This document shows, in pieces, positions 15,426 to 24,829 of a stretch of 43,132 nt of DNA; position 1 is the first letter of the stretch; each line of letters begins with the position of its first letter. This DNA is from an uncultured Ectothiorhodospiraceae bacterium (GTDB taxonomy: Bacteria; Pseudomonadota; Gammaproteobacteria; Nitrococcales; Halorhodospiraceae). The notes under the pieces were generated by a model. The model was not told where the DNA came from, searched no databases, and worked only from the letters and a program-made list of their open reading frames with translations. Made by a program: the position numbers and the translations under genes. The stretch is taken from contig CAJXLI010000003.1 in the NCBI GenBank assembly GCA_913055575.1, forward strand, positions 1 through 43,132, written 5' to 3'.

Positions 15426-18400
15426 TCACCGTCCGCCGGCTGGCGGGTCCGCGCGGCCGGTCCACCGCTGCCAGCGCTGCGCCGCGGCCCGGTACAGCCA
15501 GCCGCCCTCCTGGCGCTTGGTCAGGTCGTGCAGGACGCGGCTGGCGCGCTCATAGCTGATCCGCTCGGCGACCATGTCGCGGTAGACGCGCTCGGCCACC
15601 CGCCGCCGGCGCACGGCGTCCCCGGCATCGAGGAAGGACTCCAGGAGATCCAGGGCGCGCCGCCAGGGGCCCGGCGGCTCGCCGCCGGCCGCGGCGCCGC
15701 CGGCCTGGTCCGGGCGCGCCGCCTCGGCCGCGTCCCGGATGGCGCACAGGTAGGCGTGGCGCACGTCGCTCTGCATCTCGGGGCGGGCCATGGCGTCCGC
15801 CACGGCCGCCTGCACGGTCTCGTAGGTCAACGCGCCGTGCTCGCGGAAGGCGTGCAGGCGCCGCAGGCCCTCCGCGGCCGCCTGCGGCTCGGGCGAGACC
15901 AGCCGCTCGCTGGCCGCGTACGCCTCCGCCCACGCCTGCCAGCGGTAGACGAAGTCGAGCCCGGCCCCCTTGATGTTCTGGATGCCCATGATGCGGTTCA
16001 GATGCCCCGGCGGGGTCACCGCCGTCAGGCGCTCGATGATGCCGTCGCCGGCGGCGTGGCTGTCGTGGATGACGACGAGCTTGTCGCGGAACGCCGCGGC
16101 CCACCAGCGGCGGAAGGCGTCGTCGAGGGCCGCGTCCGGGCCGCTGGCGCGGGCGAGCCGCGCCTGGAGATCCCTGTAGGCGTCCCGCTGCCCCCGCCAG
16201 CGGCGGACGTGATCGACGATCGACGCGGCGTGCGCCACGCCGTCCCGGGCCAGGGCCTCGTGGAGGCGCTCCGGCTCGTCCAGCAGCTCGAGGTAGGCCT
16301 GCGCCCCGCCCTCGCCCGGCAGGCACGCCGCGAGCTGCCCGGCAAGCTCGCCGTCGTCGCGGACCTGGCGCAGCCACGCCGCCGCCGAGGCCAGGATCGC
16401 CTCGGGCCCGCGGTCATCGGCGGCCCCCTGCGGCCAGAGGCTCAGCCCCGCCAGGTACGCCGCCAGCGCCTCCTCGATATAGCCCGTCAGCCCGGCCAGA
16501 TTGGTGCCGATGAGGACGTGCCGATCGGCGGACAGGTCCTGGACGAGCATGCTCGCGAAGACGCGCGAGCGTGCCACCCGGTCGGCGCGGTTGTTCACCA
16601 CGGTGCTGACCACGACCCCGGGCTCGCCCGCCGGGTCCTGGCGGTCGAAGCCCATCCGCGTCCAGTTGGCGAGGGTCCCGTACCGCTCGTTGGCGGACAT
16701 GCCGTTGACGAACTGGAGCCGCCGGCCGCGCACGGGGGCCGCCGGGAAGGTCTTCAGCACGCCCAGGTCCGGGACGACCCGGTCCGCCATCTCCTTGAGG
16801 GCGAAGTCCTGCGACACCCCGAGCTCCTCGGCCATGCGCATGACCAGGGCGATGTTGGCGGGGTGCTCCTCGTAGGGGAAGCGCGCCAGCACGTCCTCGG
16901 TGAGCAGGCCCGGCTCCCGCCAGCCCACGGCGGTGAAGCGCGTGCCCTTGGCGGCGCAGGCCTCGCGCAGGATCGGCGCCATCTGCTGCTCGCTCGTCAC
17001 CAGCCGCGAGCGGCGCGGGATGAAGGCGGTCATGGCGTAGGGGATATCCCGCCCGGCGGGCCCCTGCAGGTCCTCGTGGTCCGGGTACGTGTTGGTCAGC
17101 GTCGAGAGGTCGTCGCGCATCCACTGCTCCTGCAGGATCCGCGCGTAGGACGGCGTCAGCCCCATGCACTCCCACAGGAAGACGTCGCTGCCGAGCCGGT
17201 CCGCGAGCCGCGCGACGGCGGCCTGCTCCCAGATCGTCGCCTTGTCGTAGGGCCGGAAGAGGAAGAGCTCGCGCAGGGGCCGGTGCGCGGGGGCGTACAG
17301 GAACATCGCCTCGCAGCCGGTGGTCTTGGAGAACACGGCGTAGCCGAGGGCGTTCATCAGCCCGGCCTTGAGCCGCTCCGTGCCGGACTTGCCGCGCGTC
17401 CCCCAGCCGCCGAGGACCAGCGGCAGCCGCCGGCGGCTGCGCACCATGCGCCGGAACAGCTGCGCGCGCCGGAGGAGGAACAGGCCGCCCACGCCGACGA
17501 TGAACACGAGCAGGTCGCGCAGGCTGTTCTGGTAGACGGACAGGAAGTACGTCTGGAAGCGCTCGAGGAGCGTGCGGTCGAGGCCCAGGTACGCGAGGGG
17601 ACCGGCGGCGAAGAAGCGGGCCGCACGCGGCTCCGGCCGGGCCCCGCCGTAGCCCTCGAGCCGCACGCCGATGCGCGCCTGGCGTAGCATCTCCGCGTAG
17701 CGGCTCGCCGGCACGGCGGCGACGTGCGTCCAGTTCCGCGCCTCGGCGAAGCGCTGGAAGGCCCCGGTCAGCCGCAGCTTGGCGCGGAGCGACGGCACGA
17801 GCCCGCTGGGCGGCTCCACCGTCGTCACGCCCTCGGCCGTGAACAGCCTGAGCCGCCGGCCGGCGTCCACGGCCGATACCACGTGGTCGGGCAGCGGCAG
17901 GTACGGGCGCCACCCCTGCTCCTCCTCGATATGCAGCGGCTCGCCGGGCACCTTCGTCGGCGACACCTCGGCGAGGACGGCGGACGGCGCGAGCAATGCG
18001 CCGTGGAAGACGCGGCCGCGGGTGTGGCTGTGCCCCTGCCGCTTGTCCGAGGAGGGGCGGCGCATCTCGTAGAGGAAGCGCCAGAGCCGGAACCCGGCCC
18101 GCTCGCCCCGGCGCAGCCACGGACCCAGCACCCCCCAGCCGAGCTCGTAGCTGAAGTCGTCCTGGGCCAGGACCGCCAGGACGCGGCCGATCTGGGCCTC
18201 CGAGTAGCCGCGCACGAGGCGCCGCGGCAGGCGGCACCACCGGCCGTCCCGGAGCCTGGCCGCGCGCGCGCCGAGGCTCGCCGCCAGACCGCCCAGCTCC
18301 GGATCCCGGCGGACCCGGATGCGCTCGGCCGCCATCGCCGCCTCGCGCCGGACGGCGGTGGCCGCCGCGCCGGTGTGCAGCGCGTCCAGCGCGCCCAGGG

Positions 18401-19595
18401 CCAGCTCCGCGCCGCCGCCCGCCGCCCCAGCCGCGGCATCGCCCGCCTCGACCGCGTCGACCGCGTCACCGGCGAGCGTATCGACCAGGACCCGCAGCAC
18501 GAAGGGGTCGGTCTCGCGCCGGGTGGCCTCGGTGAGCACCGCGACGCTGGCGTGCGCCTCCTCGGGGCGCGTCTCGCGGCCCAGGGCGTGCGCGGCCGCT
18601 GCCCGGACCTGCGGCGTGGCGTCGTCCAGCAGGAGCTGGCGGCCGAGCGCCCGGCCCCGCTCGCCCTGGAGCCGGGGCAGCTCCCGGCAGACGCCCTGGC
18701 GGACGTAGGGGCTCGGATCCTCGGCGGCCGCCTCGACGAGCGCCAGGACCTCGGGATCCTCCGTCTCCGCGTACAGCTGCCGCAGGAGGCCGACCAGGCG
18801 CGCGCGCACGAACAGGTCCGGATCGGCGCCCGGCGCCGCCAGGCGCTGCCGGGCCACGCCCTTGAAGCCGCTGTCCGGGATCGTGGCCAGCAGGGCGAGG
18901 GCCTCGCACTGGGCCCAGACGTCGTGCTGCGGGTCCTGGGCCAGCTGGTACACCAGCCGCGCCGCGTTGTGGCCTACCAGCGGCTCGCGGCGCTCGACGG
19001 GGATCTCCCGGAGCCCGCGCACCAGGGCGGCGAAGGCCGCGCGCGGCACGCGCTCATCGCCGCCGTAGTAGAGGGCCGCGCCCAGGGTGCGCTCGAGATC
19101 GAGCCGTCGCCAGAGCTCGGTACGGGCATCGGTCGCCGCTGCGGCGAGGGCTGCGTCGGCGACGGCGCCGGCACGCTCGGCGAGCGTCGCCGCCCGCTTC
19201 TCCCCCTCGCCGATGCGGTTCCGGCAGCGCTCGGCGACGGCGTCGAGGTCGAGCCAGCGCCGGAACGCCAGCCGATCCCCCACGGCCACCCGCTGGCTGG
19301 TGTTGAGGGCAGCCACGAAGTCCAGGGTCACGCGGCGCCGCTCGGCGGCCGACCGGGCGCGCGCGTGGGCCGACTCGAAGCGGGCCAGCGTCTGCTGGAG
19401 CTCGGCGATGCGCGCCAGCGTCTGCTCCAGCTCCTGGCGGATGAAGGTCAGCACCGCCACCGGATCGTCCAGGTCGGCCGCCGCCGCGTGGGCCCGGTCC
19501 ATCAGGGCGTAGTCGACGGCCGCCTCGTAGCGGCGCCCGGCGCGCGCCCCCGGGCCCTCGGCGGGGCCCGCCCGTCCAACCGTGCCGAGCCTCAT
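15426..19595 (-). CDS. CapB/PgsB-like amide ligase with a large N-terminal extension
   Basis: 1389 residues. The ligase domain (about 725-1130) aligns by eye with Bacillus PgsB, the ATP-dependent ligase that links glutamates through gamma-carboxyls. Matching elements are P-loop GTRGKSGTERL (732-742), SKTTGCEAMFLY, WECMGLTPSYARILQEQ, NTYPDHEDLQGP, FVNGMSANERYGTLANWTRM and NNRADRVARSRVFA. PgsB is only about 390 residues. Here some 700 residues precede it: a coiled coil (about 55-110), HEAT-like helical repeats (about 200-450), a mixed region with a basic, Ser/His-rich loop, and one membrane helix (about 700-718) just before the P-loop, where PgsB also has its membrane segment. About 250 helical residues follow. 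ATG 19593-19595 overlaps the upstream stop by 4 bases (ATGA), with GGGAGG before it. It is last in the operon. The polymer made is unproven. Confidence 0.8.
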   Translation of the reverse strand: MRLGTVGRAGPAEGPGARAGRRYEAAVDYALMDRAHAAAADLDDPVAVLTFIRQELEQTLARIAELQQTLARFESAHARARSAAERRRVTLDFVAALNTSQRVAVGDRLAFRRWLDLDAVAERCRNRIGEGEKRAATLAERAGAVADAALAAAATDARTELWRRLDLERTLGAALYYGGDERVPRAAFAALVRGLREIPVERREPLVGHNAARLVYQLAQDPQHDVWAQCEALALLATIPDSGFKGVARQRLAAPGADPDLFVRARLVGLLRQLYAETEDPEVLALVEAAAEDPSPYVRQGVCRELPRLQGERGRALGRQLLLDDATPQVRAAAAHALGRETRPEEAHASVAVLTEATRRETDPFVLRVLVDTLAGDAVDAVEAGDAAAGAAGGGAELALGALDALHTGAAATAVRREAAMAAERIRVRRDPELGGLAASLGARAARLRDGRWCRLPRRLVRGYSEAQIGRVLAVLAQDDFSYELGWGVLGPWLRRGERAGFRLWRFLYEMRRPSSDKRQGHSHTRGRVFHGALLAPSAVLAEVSPTKVPGEPLHIEEEQGWRPYLPLPDHVVSAVDAGRRLRLFTAEGVTTVEPPSGLVPSLRAKLRLTGAFQRFAEARNWTHVAAVPASRYAEMLRQARIGVRLEGYGGARPEPRAARFFAAGPLAYLGLDRTLLERFQTYFLSVYQNSLRDLLVFIVGVGGLFLLRRAQLFRRMVRSRRRLPLVLGGWGTRGKSGTERLKAGLMNALGYAVFSKTTGCEAMFLYAPAHRPLRELFLFRPYDKATIWEQAAVARLADRLGSDVFLWECMGLTPSYARILQEQWMRDDLSTLTNTYPDHEDLQGPAGRDIPYAMTAFIPRRSRLVTSEQQMAPILREACAAKGTRFTAVGWREPGLLTEDVLARFPYEEHPANIALVMRMAEELGVSQDFALKEMADRVVPDLGVLKTFPAAPVRGRRLQFVNGMSANERYGTLANWTRMGFDRQDPAGEPGVVVSTVVNNRADRVARSRVFASMLVQDLSADRHVLIGTNLAGLTGYIEEALAAYLAGLSLWPQGAADDRGPEAILASAAAWLRQVRDDGELAGQLAACLPGEGGAQAYLELLDEPERLHEALARDGVAHAASIVDHVRRWRGQRDAYRDLQARLARASGPDAALDDAFRRWWAAAFRDKLVVIHDSHAAGDGIIERLTAVTPPGHLNRIMGIQNIKGAGLDFVYRWQAWAEAYAASERLVSPEPQAAAEGLRRLHAFREHGALTYETVQAAVADAMARPEMQSDVRHAYLCAIRDAAEAARPDQAGGAAAGGEPPGPWRRALDLLESFLDAGDAVRRRRVAERVYRDMVAERISYERASRVLHDLTKRQEGGWLYRAAAQRWQRWTGRADPPAGGR

Positions 19596-22500
19596 CGATC
19601 CGCCTCCCAGCCCGGCGCCCGGGCCTCGCGCAGGGTACGGAAGGCCTCGGCATCCGGCCGGAAATCGCGGAGCAGCCGGCCGTTGCCCAGCTCGTGGCGC
19701 CCCAGGGTCTGCCCGCCGCCGAAGTGCCACGTCAGGAACAGGCCGAACGAGGTCCGGGAGCGGCGCACATCGCGGCGGATCCGGCCGGTCGCCTCCACGC
19801 GGTCGCCCGCCGGGCGCCACAGGTCGTAGCCCACATCCAGGCCGAGGCGCCCCGTGTCCACGGCGTCGCCGCGATCGCCGTCGGCGAGGTAGCGCGTCGC
19901 CCGGTAGGAGAGGTCGAGCTGCACGCCCCCCAGGAACTGCCGGAGGCCGGCCTCGGCGTAGACGTTGTCGGGATCGCTGAGGCCCAGGTCCGCATTCGTC
20001 CGCCCACCGAGGCGGCCGTAGAGGGTGGTGTCCAGGAACGGCCGGTGCTCGATGCCGGCCCGCAGGCCCCAGCCGACGGGGTGGTCCGCCTTGTAGCGCG
20101 TGAAGACGTCGCTGTCGGCCGTCTCGCTGCCGGGCAGGCCGGCGTCCAGGGTCAGGTGGCGCGCGAAGGCGTCCAGGCGCCCGCTGAGCCAGGTGCGCTC
20201 GGCGACCTGGCGCCGGTGGCGGGCCGCGGCGCGCACGGTCAGCGCGGCCTCCGGGCCCTCGGCCTCGGTGCGCTGCACGAAGGCGCTGCCCCGCAGGGTC
20301 AGATCCAGGGGCCAGCCGTCGGCGGCGCCGAGCACCCGGTCCGGGAACAGGACGCGCGCCGTGCCGCCGAGGGTGGGCCGGCCGTCACCCCGCAGGCGCA
20401 AGCGCAGGCCCCCCTGGTCGAACCGATCCGCCACGGCGTCGTAGCGGCGCCGGTCGAGGCGCAGCTCTAGGAAGCCGTCGCGGTCGCCCGTCCCGCCGGG
20501 CTCGTCCTCCACCTGGTCGCGGAGGCGGTAGCCGCCGCCCACGCTGGTCGTGCCCTCGCCCTGGCCATGGAGCGGGCGCTCGCCGAGCGGCGCCGCCGTC
20601 TCCGGCACGCCCTCGACCGCCAGGGCGCGCTCGGGCGCCTCCTGCGGGCGGCTCAGCTCGTAGCGCGGGGCGCTCTCGGGGACCGCCCCGCGGTGGCGCA
20701 GGGCGTAGACCCGTACCAGCGCCTCCGAGCGGCCCGCCTCCGGGGTCACGCGGACCCGGGACTGATCCGCGGGCACCTCGCGGTAGGCGCTCACGATACC
20801 GTCCTCGCGGTAGCGGTCCACGCGCACCAGGGCCGGCCCGTCGACGGCGAAGCGGGCGGGCTCGGCGCGCGTGGCCACCTGGTACGACCGCTCGACCGGC
20901 GTGACGAGCGGCTCCAGGCCGTCCTGGCGGCGCTCCTGGACGGAGGCGATCAGGTAGCGCTCCTGGGTCGGGCGCTCGACGCGGAGGGCGATGGTGTGGC
21001 GGCCGGGCCCGATAGCCACCGCCACGCGCCGGCCGCCGGGCGGGACCTCGGCGCTGCGCCAGGGGCCGTCGTCCAGGCGGTAGTCGAGCGTAGCCGGCGG
21101 CTCGGCCGGGCGCGTGGGCATGTCGACGCTGCGCAGGTCGAGCACGAGGGTCGTCGCCTGGCGGTTCACGAAGTCGAGATAGAGGCGGCCGGGGCCGGAG
21201 AGCACGTGGTCGTTGCCGTCGAGCCGGCCCAGGAACGGCGTACGCGCCCGGAGCTGCGGGCTCTGCGGCTGCCAGCCCGCCACCTCCACCGTGCGCACGC
21301 CCGCGCTCGCCGCCACCTGCTCGACGCGCTCCCAGCCGAAGTACGGGCCGACCATGCCGCGCAGGCGGGTGAGCAGCGGCGAGGGATCGCCGCTCAGCGC
21401 CCGCGCGTAGATGCGCCGGCCGAGCCCGGGGCAGGCGCCGTAGGGCGCAGGGCACTGCGCCAGGGCGTCGGCGAGCGCGACCGCCGGGTCCTCGGCGGGC
21501 GCCAGCGCCACCCCGCCGGGCAGGGCGGAACCGGGGTCGTCGGGCAGCGGTGCCGCCAGGCCGGCCTCGGTGCCGCATACGCGGCGGACACGGCCGGAGG
21601 CCGGATCCGCCACGTCGACCTCGGCCCGGCAGGCCGCCGGCCCGTCCCGGTCCCGCTGCTCGAGCCCGGCGGCCATGACGCTCGGCCACGGCTCCGGGAG
21701 GACGGGCAGGCGCAGCGACGGCCGGCGCCACTCGACGCGCACGAGCATCGGCCGGTCGGGGGCGACGGTCACGCGCCCGGCGGTGCCCTCCAGCGCCACG
21801 GTATAGCGATTCCCCGGCCCCACCGCGGCGGCGCCGCCGAGCGGCACCAGGCCCGCGGCGGGCCCCGTGGCCGTCACCGGCAGCCGCCGCGTGCGGCCGC
21901 CGGCCGCCAGCCGGACCCAGCCGGACGCGTCCCGGGCGTCACTCGCCATCTGGAGCCGGAACGTGAGCCGCAGCTGCCCCGCCGGCGCCGTCAAATGGAC
22001 CGGCTGCTCCGGGGTCGCGAGGGCCATCGTGACCCGGGTATCCCGCCTGAGCGCACGCAGGGTGCGCGTGCCGGCGGCCCGGGAGACGAGCCGCTGGGCG
22101 GGCGCCCAGGCCCGGGGCCCGGGGTGGTCCTGGGCCCAGGCCGCCCAGGCGGCGGGGTCCGGCGGCGTGGCGGGGTCGCGGAGGTCGTCGGCCACCGCCT
22201 GCCCCCGCTGCAGCGCCTGCGCCCAGGGCGCGTTCGCCGCGTGCGCCTGCAGGATCTCCTGCGCCCCGGCCGTATCGCCGGCACGCAGGGCCTCGAGCGC
22301 CTCGAGCCGGGCGGCCCGGGCCGGCTCCAGGCGCTCCCCCGCGCGCGCCGCGGCGCGCGGCCAGCCGCCGGCGTAGAAGGCGCGGGCGCGCGCTGCATCC
22401 GGCACCGCCCCGGCCGGCAGCAGGGCCGCCAGGTCGCGTGCCAGCGCCTCCTGGCCGCGCTCCAGGAGCAGCTCCACAACACCCCCCAGCGGGGCGAGCT

Positions 22501-24829
22501 CGTCGGTCCGGAGCGCCTGGGCGACGTGGGCGCCGATCCACACCCCGCCCCCCTGGTCGGCGCCGCCCAGCGTCTGGCGCAGGCGCTGGAACGCGCGATC
22601 GCGCATGGACGGGTCATCGCTGTACAGGTGGAAGCCGCGGAGCAGCCGGTCCGCCAGCCCCGTGGCGCCGACCTGGCGCAGGGCGCGGATGCGGTCCATC
22701 TCGGCCTCGCGCCAGATCGCCCCGCCGGCGCGGCCGGCGAGCGTTCCCCAGGCCTCGGCCGCGGCCGCCCAATGGCCGTCGGCCTCGTAGCCGGCCGCCC
22801 GCCGCGCAAGCGCCCGCACATCGCGGCCGGTCGACCCCTTGCCCGGTGCCTGGAAGCGGTGGCCGCGCTCGTGGATCCCCACCGCGTAATCGGCGTAGCG
22901 GGCAGCGAGGAAATCGGCGAGCCGCGTCCAGTGGGCGGTGAGGGCCTCGGCGAACGGACTGTCGAGGCGGGACGGGTCCTCGCCCGCGACGCGGCGGCGC
23001 AGCTGCGCCCGGAACACCTGCCGCGCCGCATCGGGGCCGCCGAGGGCCTGGACCGCATGGGTGTAGGCGCGCTCGTCCAGCTCCAGGGCGTGCGGCTTGC
23101 GGTACGCGATCCCCACCGGCAGCCCCGGCCCCGAGCGGTGCTCGACGGTCACGCGCCGGACCGCCCGCGGCAGCTCGACGGTCGCCACGGCGCTGCGCAC
23201 CAGCGGCGCGGAGGTGCCGAGGGCGCTGAAGCGCGCGCCGAGCGTGCCCAGCAGGCCGCCGGCGGCAGGCCCGGCCCGTCCCTCCGGCGTCAGCTGGCGC
23301 AGGGCGGCCATGGCCGGCGCGGCCTCCGGCGCCGGCGCGGCGGGGGCGCCGGACGGCGTGATGCGCACGCGCCGCGTGGGCGCGCTATCGAAGTGCAGCG
23401 CCAGCGTCACCGGCCGGTCCAGGCGGCCGCGGGCCGCGTAGAGGCGGAGCTCGGCCGGGGCCTCGCGCTCCGGCAGGCGGTAGTGCAGGCGCGCCGGCGC
23501 GGTGCCGCCCAGCGCGCTGAGCGTCTGCGTGCGCAGCGCCGCGGCGCGGGCGGGGACCTCGTCGGTGGTCATCACGGGCCGCTCCTGGGGCCGGGCCAGG
23601 GGCCCGCGCAGCCCCCCGGGGCGGGCATAGACCGTGGACCAGGCCGCCTCGCCCGCATTGCGGGGCATCAGGTCGCGCCACGAGCTATGGCCGCCGCGGA
23701 GGTCCGAGGCGGCGCGGCGGACCGCGTCGGGGAACGGCGTGTCCTCGGCCTGCGCGCGCAGGGACGCCGCTGCGCCCAGGCCCGCGTCGGCCTGCCGCGC
23801 CGTGCGCAACCGGGCGCGCCAGGCGCGCGCCAGGCCGGGCACGGTCGTGGGGTCGTCCCGGATGTCGTCGCCCGGCCCGGTCGTGGCCAGCTCGCCGTAG
23901 AGGTCTCCAGGATCGGCGATCCAGTTCGCCGGGCGCGACAGCAGGTCGTCGTCGGCCGGGCGCCGCCGCACGCGCAGCAGCGTGCGCGCGCTGGCCTCGA
24001 CGGTGACCGTATGCTCCCCTTCCGGCACCTGGAGGTACGCCGTCTCGGCAGTGCTGACACGGGCGATGCGCCCGTCCAGCCGGGCCACGGCGCTGCGCTC
24101 AGTCCGCGTGCGGCCGCGGTAGACGCGCTGGCGCTGGCCGTCGATCCCCATCACCAGCCGGTACGGGCTCTGCAGGTCGGCGGACGGGCGGCGCGCCAGG
24201 CGGCGGTGGCGGAACGCCAGGCGCGTCGGCCCCGCCACCTCGATGGCAACGCGCTCGCCCGGCTCGAGCTCGCGGACGGCGGCGCGGCGCGCACCGATCC
24301 GCAGCCGGTGCCCCGGATCGGGCGTGATGTCGTAGCGGTAGAGCCGCTGCGTCGGCACCGGCACCGTCCGCGCGTGGAAGGCGGCGAGCCGGACCGGCCC
24401 GGACGCCGGGGCCTGCACCCGGGCGAGGTAGGCGTCGTTACCCGGGGCCGGCACCGCCCGGTGGCCGTCACCGCGCGGCTCGGGCTGGGCCGTGACCCAG
24501 GCGGCACCGTCCTGGGACAGGGCCACGCGGAGCCCGGCGAACGCGTCGGAATCGGCATCGCCCCGGTCGCGGAGCAACAGGTCGGCGCCGCCGGGCAGCA
24601 GCAGCGTCACCGCCTGCCCTGCGTCCAGGCGGAGCACCCGGTCGCCGCTGTCCGCATGCCCCGCCGCAGGGGGGCGGACCCAGGGGCGATCCGCCAGGCG
24701 ATCCCAGCGCTGCTGGGGGGATTGGCCCTCGTGGAGCCGGAACTGGAGCTCGTCCAGCTCGGCGCTCGCCCCGAGCGCAACCACCAGGGCGAGCAGCGCG
24801 ACGACCGCCGCCGGGATGCCCCACCTCAC
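19592..24829 (-). CDS. Very large helical-repeat and beta-barrel protein, candidate outer-membrane polymer exporter
   Basis: 1745 residues. GTG 24827-24829 overlaps the upstream stop (GTGA) and opens a clean signal peptide (GIPAAVVALLALVVALGASA). Beta-rich modules come next. A helical, TPR-like stretch (about 650-890) is rich in Ala/Arg pairs such as LARRAAGYEADGHWAAAAEAWGTLAG, and more beta modules follow. From about residue 1430 to the end come alternating strands with aromatic girdles (FLELRLDRRRYD, YAEAGLRQFLGGVQLDLSYRATRYL, SFGLFLTWHFGG), typical of a barrel. Signal peptide, repeats and barrel is the plan of PgaA, BcsC and PelB, which carry polysaccharides across the outer membrane. A similar job for the CapB/CapC product is inference. 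A roughly 40-residue tail after the last strand is odd for a barrel. No family name recognised. Confidence 0.66.
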   Translation of the reverse strand: MRWGIPAAVVALLALVVALGASAELDELQFRLHEGQSPQQRWDRLADRPWVRPPAAGHADSGDRVLRLDAGQAVTLLLPGGADLLLRDRGDADSDAFAGLRVALSQDGAAWVTAQPEPRGDGHRAVPAPGNDAYLARVQAPASGPVRLAAFHARTVPVPTQRLYRYDITPDPGHRLRIGARRAAVRELEPGERVAIEVAGPTRLAFRHRRLARRPSADLQSPYRLVMGIDGQRQRVYRGRTRTERSAVARLDGRIARVSTAETAYLQVPEGEHTVTVEASARTLLRVRRRPADDDLLSRPANWIADPGDLYGELATTGPGDDIRDDPTTVPGLARAWRARLRTARQADAGLGAAASLRAQAEDTPFPDAVRRAASDLRGGHSSWRDLMPRNAGEAAWSTVYARPGGLRGPLARPQERPVMTTDEVPARAAALRTQTLSALGGTAPARLHYRLPEREAPAELRLYAARGRLDRPVTLALHFDSAPTRRVRITPSGAPAAPAPEAAPAMAALRQLTPEGRAGPAAGGLLGTLGARFSALGTSAPLVRSAVATVELPRAVRRVTVEHRSGPGLPVGIAYRKPHALELDERAYTHAVQALGGPDAARQVFRAQLRRRVAGEDPSRLDSPFAEALTAHWTRLADFLAARYADYAVGIHERGHRFQAPGKGSTGRDVRALARRAAGYEADGHWAAAAEAWGTLAGRAGGAIWREAEMDRIRALRQVGATGLADRLLRGFHLYSDDPSMRDRAFQRLRQTLGGADQGGGVWIGAHVAQALRTDELAPLGGVVELLLERGQEALARDLAALLPAGAVPDAARARAFYAGGWPRAAARAGERLEPARAARLEALEALRAGDTAGAQEILQAHAANAPWAQALQRGQAVADDLRDPATPPDPAAWAAWAQDHPGPRAWAPAQRLVSRAAGTRTLRALRRDTRVTMALATPEQPVHLTAPAGQLRLTFRLQMASDARDASGWVRLAAGGRTRRLPVTATGPAAGLVPLGGAAAVGPGNRYTVALEGTAGRVTVAPDRPMLVRVEWRRPSLRLPVLPEPWPSVMAAGLEQRDRDGPAACRAEVDVADPASGRVRRVCGTEAGLAAPLPDDPGSALPGGVALAPAEDPAVALADALAQCPAPYGACPGLGRRIYARALSGDPSPLLTRLRGMVGPYFGWERVEQVAASAGVRTVEVAGWQPQSPQLRARTPFLGRLDGNDHVLSGPGRLYLDFVNRQATTLVLDLRSVDMPTRPAEPPATLDYRLDDGPWRSAEVPPGGRRVAVAIGPGRHTIALRVERPTQERYLIASVQERRQDGLEPLVTPVERSYQVATRAEPARFAVDGPALVRVDRYREDGIVSAYREVPADQSRVRVTPEAGRSEALVRVYALRHRGAVPESAPRYELSRPQEAPERALAVEGVPETAAPLGERPLHGQGEGTTSVGGGYRLRDQVEDEPGGTGDRDGFLELRLDRRRYDAVADRFDQGGLRLRLRGDGRPTLGGTARVLFPDRVLGAADGWPLDLTLRGSAFVQRTEAEGPEAALTVRAAARHRRQVAERTWLSGRLDAFARHLTLDAGLPGSETADSDVFTRYKADHPVGWGLRAGIEHRPFLDTTLYGRLGGRTNADLGLSDPDNVYAEAGLRQFLGGVQLDLSYRATRYLADGDRGDAVDTGRLGLDVGYDLWRPAGDRVEATGRIRRDVRRSRTSFGLFLTWHFGGGQTLGRHELGNGRLLRDFRPDAEAFRTLREARAPGWEADR

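Noticed and set aside
15528-19829. Long plus-strand open frames (719 and 701 residues) opposite the capB-like gene
   Set aside because: The minus strand carries clear PgsB motifs; the plus-strand products are low-complexity and match nothing recognisable.
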